From Planctomycetota bacterium (lineage in GTDB: Bacteria; Planctomycetota; UBA1135; GCA-002686595), in assembly GCA_016714045.1 (NCBI GenBank), contig JADJNY010000004.1, forward strand, positions 186,001-250,000: 64,000 nucleotides of DNA, read 5' to 3'. Under the pieces are notes generated by a model, which saw nothing but the letters and a program-made list of their open reading frames with translations, was not told the DNA's origin and ran no database searches. Of the stretch, positions 61,819-64,000 are shown in pieces (the stretch's first letter is position 1; every line of letters starts with the position of its first letter). A program made the translations under genes and the position numbers.

Positions 61819-63078
61819 TCAGTTGCCGGCGCGGTCGAGGCGGCGGGGGCGGATGATGACGTTCGCGACGAAGAGGCCGCCGACGATCGACATGCCGACC
61901 GTGGCGACTTGGAAAGCGGTCTCGATGCCCGTGATCACGTCGCGTTCGAGCAGGTTGAAGAGGCTCTTGAAGCCGATGCTGCCGGGCACGAGCAGCAGGA
62001 TGCCGGGCAGCAGCGTCGTCGCCGCCGGTCGGTTCAAGGTGCGCGCGTAGACGTTGCTCGCGAGCCCGACGAAGAGACCGCCGAGCGCGGCCTCGAAGCC
62101 GACGCCGAGGACCTCCGCTCCGAGGCGCGCCCCCGCGAACGCGAGCACGCACGACGCAAGGATCCACGGCAGATCGCGCGGCAGCGCGCGGAACAGCACG
62201 CCGAAGCACGCCGGTGCGATCGCGAGCGCGACGTACAGCGTCCACGCCGGCATCTCGCGCCGCGCGGCCGCGACGGCCTCGATCGGGAGCGTGTCGGGGA
62301 ACAACGCGCCGATCTGCACGCCGAGCGCGGCCCCGAAAAGCAGCGCGATCAGCGTCATCACCGATCCGAGGAAGCGCGCCGTGCCCGACGCGAGGTGGTC
62401 GAGCGCGAGCTCGCTCATCGCTGTCGTCAGGCGCAGACCGGGCAACAACGTGATCAACCCCGCGACGACGACCTGGAACGGCGTCGGCGCGCCGCGCAAT
62501 CCGGCCCACAGCGACACGATCACCGCCGCGAGGAACGCGGAGACGACGAGCTGCACGCGCTTCACGCGTCGCGATCCTTGGCTCGCGAGCTGCACGAGCT
62601 CGACGAGCAGCCCGATCCCGCCCGCGACCGCGATCTCCGCCGGAGCGAGGTCGAAGAAGCGCGCGGCGGAGGCGGAGATCAAGGCCGAGCACGCGATCAC
62701 GAGCACGCGCGGGTAGGGATCGGGGTCGCACTGGATCGCGGCGAGCAGGATGCGTCCCTCGTGCGCGGCGAGCTGCGCGCGGTGCACGTCCTCGATCACC
62801 TCGTCGACGCGCGCGCGCCGTCCGAGGTCGGCGGAGCCCGGCTCGACGCGCATCAGGTGCGTCGTCGAGTCGTGCGCCGCGGTCTCCCCGCGGTGGAACG
62901 TCGCGAAGATGGAGGTCGGCGTCGCGAAGAACTCGCCGCGCAGTCCGAGGGCGCGCGAGCTCTGCTCCATCGCGTGTTCGACGTCGGGCGCCGAGGCGCC
63001 GTAGCCGTGCAGCGCGCGACCGAGCTCGAGCACGAACTCGATCGACTCCGCGCGCGAATCCTGGACTGCCGTCTCCAT
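61819..63078 (-). CDS. Threonine/serine exporter (ThrE) family protein
   Basis: 419 residues. N-terminal soluble domain (SIEFVLELGRALHGYGASAP, VEHAMEQSSRALGLRGEFFA) of the DUF1212 type, then about ten helices in two parts; VVVAGLITLLPGLRLTTAMS and TLLPGILLLVPGSIGFKSLF are diagnostic of the two ThrE halves (DUF1212 and DUF3815) in one chain. Exports small amino acids with the proton gradient in Corynebacterium; substrate here not proved. Start at 63078 was chosen because METAVQDSRAESIEF fits the domain start. Confidence 0.9.
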   Translation of the reverse strand: METAVQDSRAESIEFVLELGRALHGYGASAPDVEHAMEQSSRALGLRGEFFATPTSIFATFHRGETAAHDSTTHLMRVEPGSADLGRRARVDEVIEDVHRAQLAAHEGRILLAAIQCDPDPYPRVLVIACSALISASAARFFDLAPAEIAVAGGIGLLVELVQLASQGSRRVKRVQLVVSAFLAAVIVSLWAGLRGAPTPFQVVVAGLITLLPGLRLTTAMSELALDHLASGTARFLGSVMTLIALLFGAALGVQIGALFPDTLPIEAVAAARREMPAWTLYVALAIAPACFGVLFRALPRDLPWILASCVLAFAGARLGAEVLGVGFEAALGGLFVGLASNVYARTLNRPAATTLLPGILLLVPGSIGFKSLFNLLERDVITGIETAFQVATVGMSIVGGLFVANVIIRPRRLDRAGN

Positions 63079-63125
63079 CGGGGCGCAGCGTAGGGAGCGC
63101 TCGCGCGCGGAGCCAGGCCGCGTGC

Positions 63126-63632
63126 TCAGGCCGCGCTCTCGTCGAGCTCGGCGTCGACGGCGGCGCAGACCTTCTTGAGCGGCTCGAACGCGAACACCTT
63201 CAAGTTGACGACGATCGGGCGCTCGACCGCGTCCTTCGGCGTGACCACGAGGCGGTAGTACGGCCGGAGCCGATCCCCGGGCCCGCGCACGCCCACCTGG
63301 ATGCGCGCGCTCGCGATCGCGTCGTACGCGACGGCGCGCGAGCGGCCGAAGAGCGAGCGGTAGCGGAACTCGGTCGGCGTGAGCTCGATGCGGAACGAGC
63401 GCACCCACACGATCGCGAGGAACGCGACGAGGCCGCCGATCACGAGCAGCTCGGGCACGATGCGCCCGCCGAGCACCTGCGGCGCGAGCGCCAGAATGAA
63501 CGGCAGGAAGCAGAACACGACGACGACGAGGTGCGTGCTCCCCGCCGCCTTGAGCACGAGCGGCTCGACGGCCGGACGCTCCGCTGCTCCGCCCTCCGCC
63601 CGCTCTTCGCTCGCCGCGACACCCATGCTCAT
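63126..63632 (-). CDS. Hypothetical membrane protein, PH-like domain
   Basis: 168 residues. A polar lead (MSMGVAASEERAEGGAAERP) precedes two helices, THLVVVVFCFLPFILALAPQ and LLVIGGLVAFLAIVWVRSFR. A beta-rich domain follows (RIELTPTEFRYRSLFGRSRA, DRLRPYYRLVVTPKDAVERP) that resembles bacterial PH-like domains. No function assigned. Upstream of thrE-like gene by 47 bp on the same strand, possibly co-transcribed. Confidence 0.72.
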   Translation of the reverse strand: MSMGVAASEERAEGGAAERPAVEPLVLKAAGSTHLVVVVFCFLPFILALAPQVLGGRIVPELLVIGGLVAFLAIVWVRSFRIELTPTEFRYRSLFGRSRAVAYDAIASARIQVGVRGPGDRLRPYYRLVVTPKDAVERPIVVNLKVFAFEPLKKVCAAVDAELDESAA

Positions 63633-63753
63633 CCGCGCAGCGTACCGCGCGCGCCGCTCGCCGGCCACGCTCGGCGCGTGCTGCGCGAGCCTCGACCGGC
63701 CCGCCCCCCCGCCCCGCGGCGGTACGGCGCGGCTCACGTCCGCAGGGCGCAAC

Positions 63754-64000
63754 TCACGTCCGCTTCTGGACGCGGAGCTCGAAGAGCTTCGGCCAGCGCT
63801 TGCCCGTCACGAAGATCCGCTTCTTCGCGGCGTCGTACGCGATGCCGTTCAGCACGCTCTCCGCGTCGCGGCGTTCGGCGGCGGGGAGCAACCCGCGCAG
63901 GTCGACGTAGCCAGCGACCTCGCCCGTCTTCGGATCGATGCGCGCGAGGAGCTCCGTGTGCCACACGTTGGCCCACAGCTCGCCCTCGATCCACTCGAGC
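63754..64000 (-). CDS. Glutaminyl-peptide cyclotransferase (glutamine cyclotransferase), 5' end outside window
   Basis: The last 82 residues are present: LEWIEGELWANVWHTELLAR, IDPKTGEVAGYVDLRGLLPA and SVLNGIAYDAAKKRIFVTGK RWPKLFELRV. This is the C-terminus of the plant/bacterial-type glutamine cyclotransferase, a five-bladed propeller that makes N-terminal pyroglutamate on exported proteins. The start and signal peptide lie beyond the right edge. Followed on the same strand by the PH-like membrane gene. Confidence 0.87.
   Translation of the reverse strand, partial: LEWIEGELWANVWHTELLARIDPKTGEVAGYVDLRGLLPAAERRDAESVLNGIAYDAAKKRIFVTGKRWPKLFELRVQKRT

Overview
The window is about 70% G+C chromosomal DNA, densely packed with genes on both strands. 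No rRNA, tRNA, CRISPR array, prophage or complete insertion sequence was recognised. The best guess for the source is a high-GC member of the Planctomycetota or a close relative (inference). The clues are a Ser/Thr kinase fused to a formylglycine-generating-enzyme domain and divergent from an ECF sigma factor, large secreted FG-GAP proteins ending in a Cys-rich module, several lipoprotein-type hypothetical proteins, and an M64 peptidase.

Layout. 1-6663 (minus strand): a ferric-iron-type ABC importer (ATPase, two-domain permease, lipoprotein binding protein), then a Tat-exported family 5 solute-binding protein and a propeller-like lipoprotein. 7353-11681 (plus): two secreted proteins and a phosphatase-like/cytochrome c'-like fusion. 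11808-14459: lpdA convergent with a release-factor-like gene, separated by a 94-bp palindrome. 14633-18214: kinase/FGE protein divergent from its ECF sigma factor. 18228-23869 (minus): tightly overlapping manA, rRNA pseudouridine synthase and M16 peptidase pair. 24173-31556: TetR regulator, recN, small hypotheticals, then a minus-strand run of rsmD, nagA and a HAD hydrolase. 31920-36972 (plus): lipoprotein, pdxJ, dapA, M64 peptidase, beta-lactamase-like protein. 37435-43604: FUN14, HEAT-like and small membrane proteins, pcm, and a clpB broken by a frameshift. 43778-47854: SGNH hydrolase, an Lrp/EamA/rhodanese operon, DUF1272 and DUF1579 proteins. 48283-52464: a 1,393-residue protein with 14 FG-GAP repeats. 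52776-57715: an ATPase behind a palindromic promoter, two hypotheticals, an MFS symporter. 57810-64000: a thioredoxin-like protein whose first active-site Cys codon is TGA, a Ycf48-like propeller, a bacilliredoxin, a ThrE-type exporter, and a partial glutamine cyclotransferase.

Two observations stand out. First, a TlpA-like gene (58961 to 57810, minus) reads through an in-frame TGA exactly at the first Cys of the WCGPC motif and has a hairpin just downstream, which makes it a strong selenoprotein candidate. Second, six copies of a roughly 156-bp intergenic repeat share a hairpin of constant geometry (22-bp stem, AGGA loop, 22-bp stem). The middle of the stem differs between copies but stays paired, as expected of a selected structure or a palindrome-dependent mobile element. 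I do not recognise this repeat as a named family.
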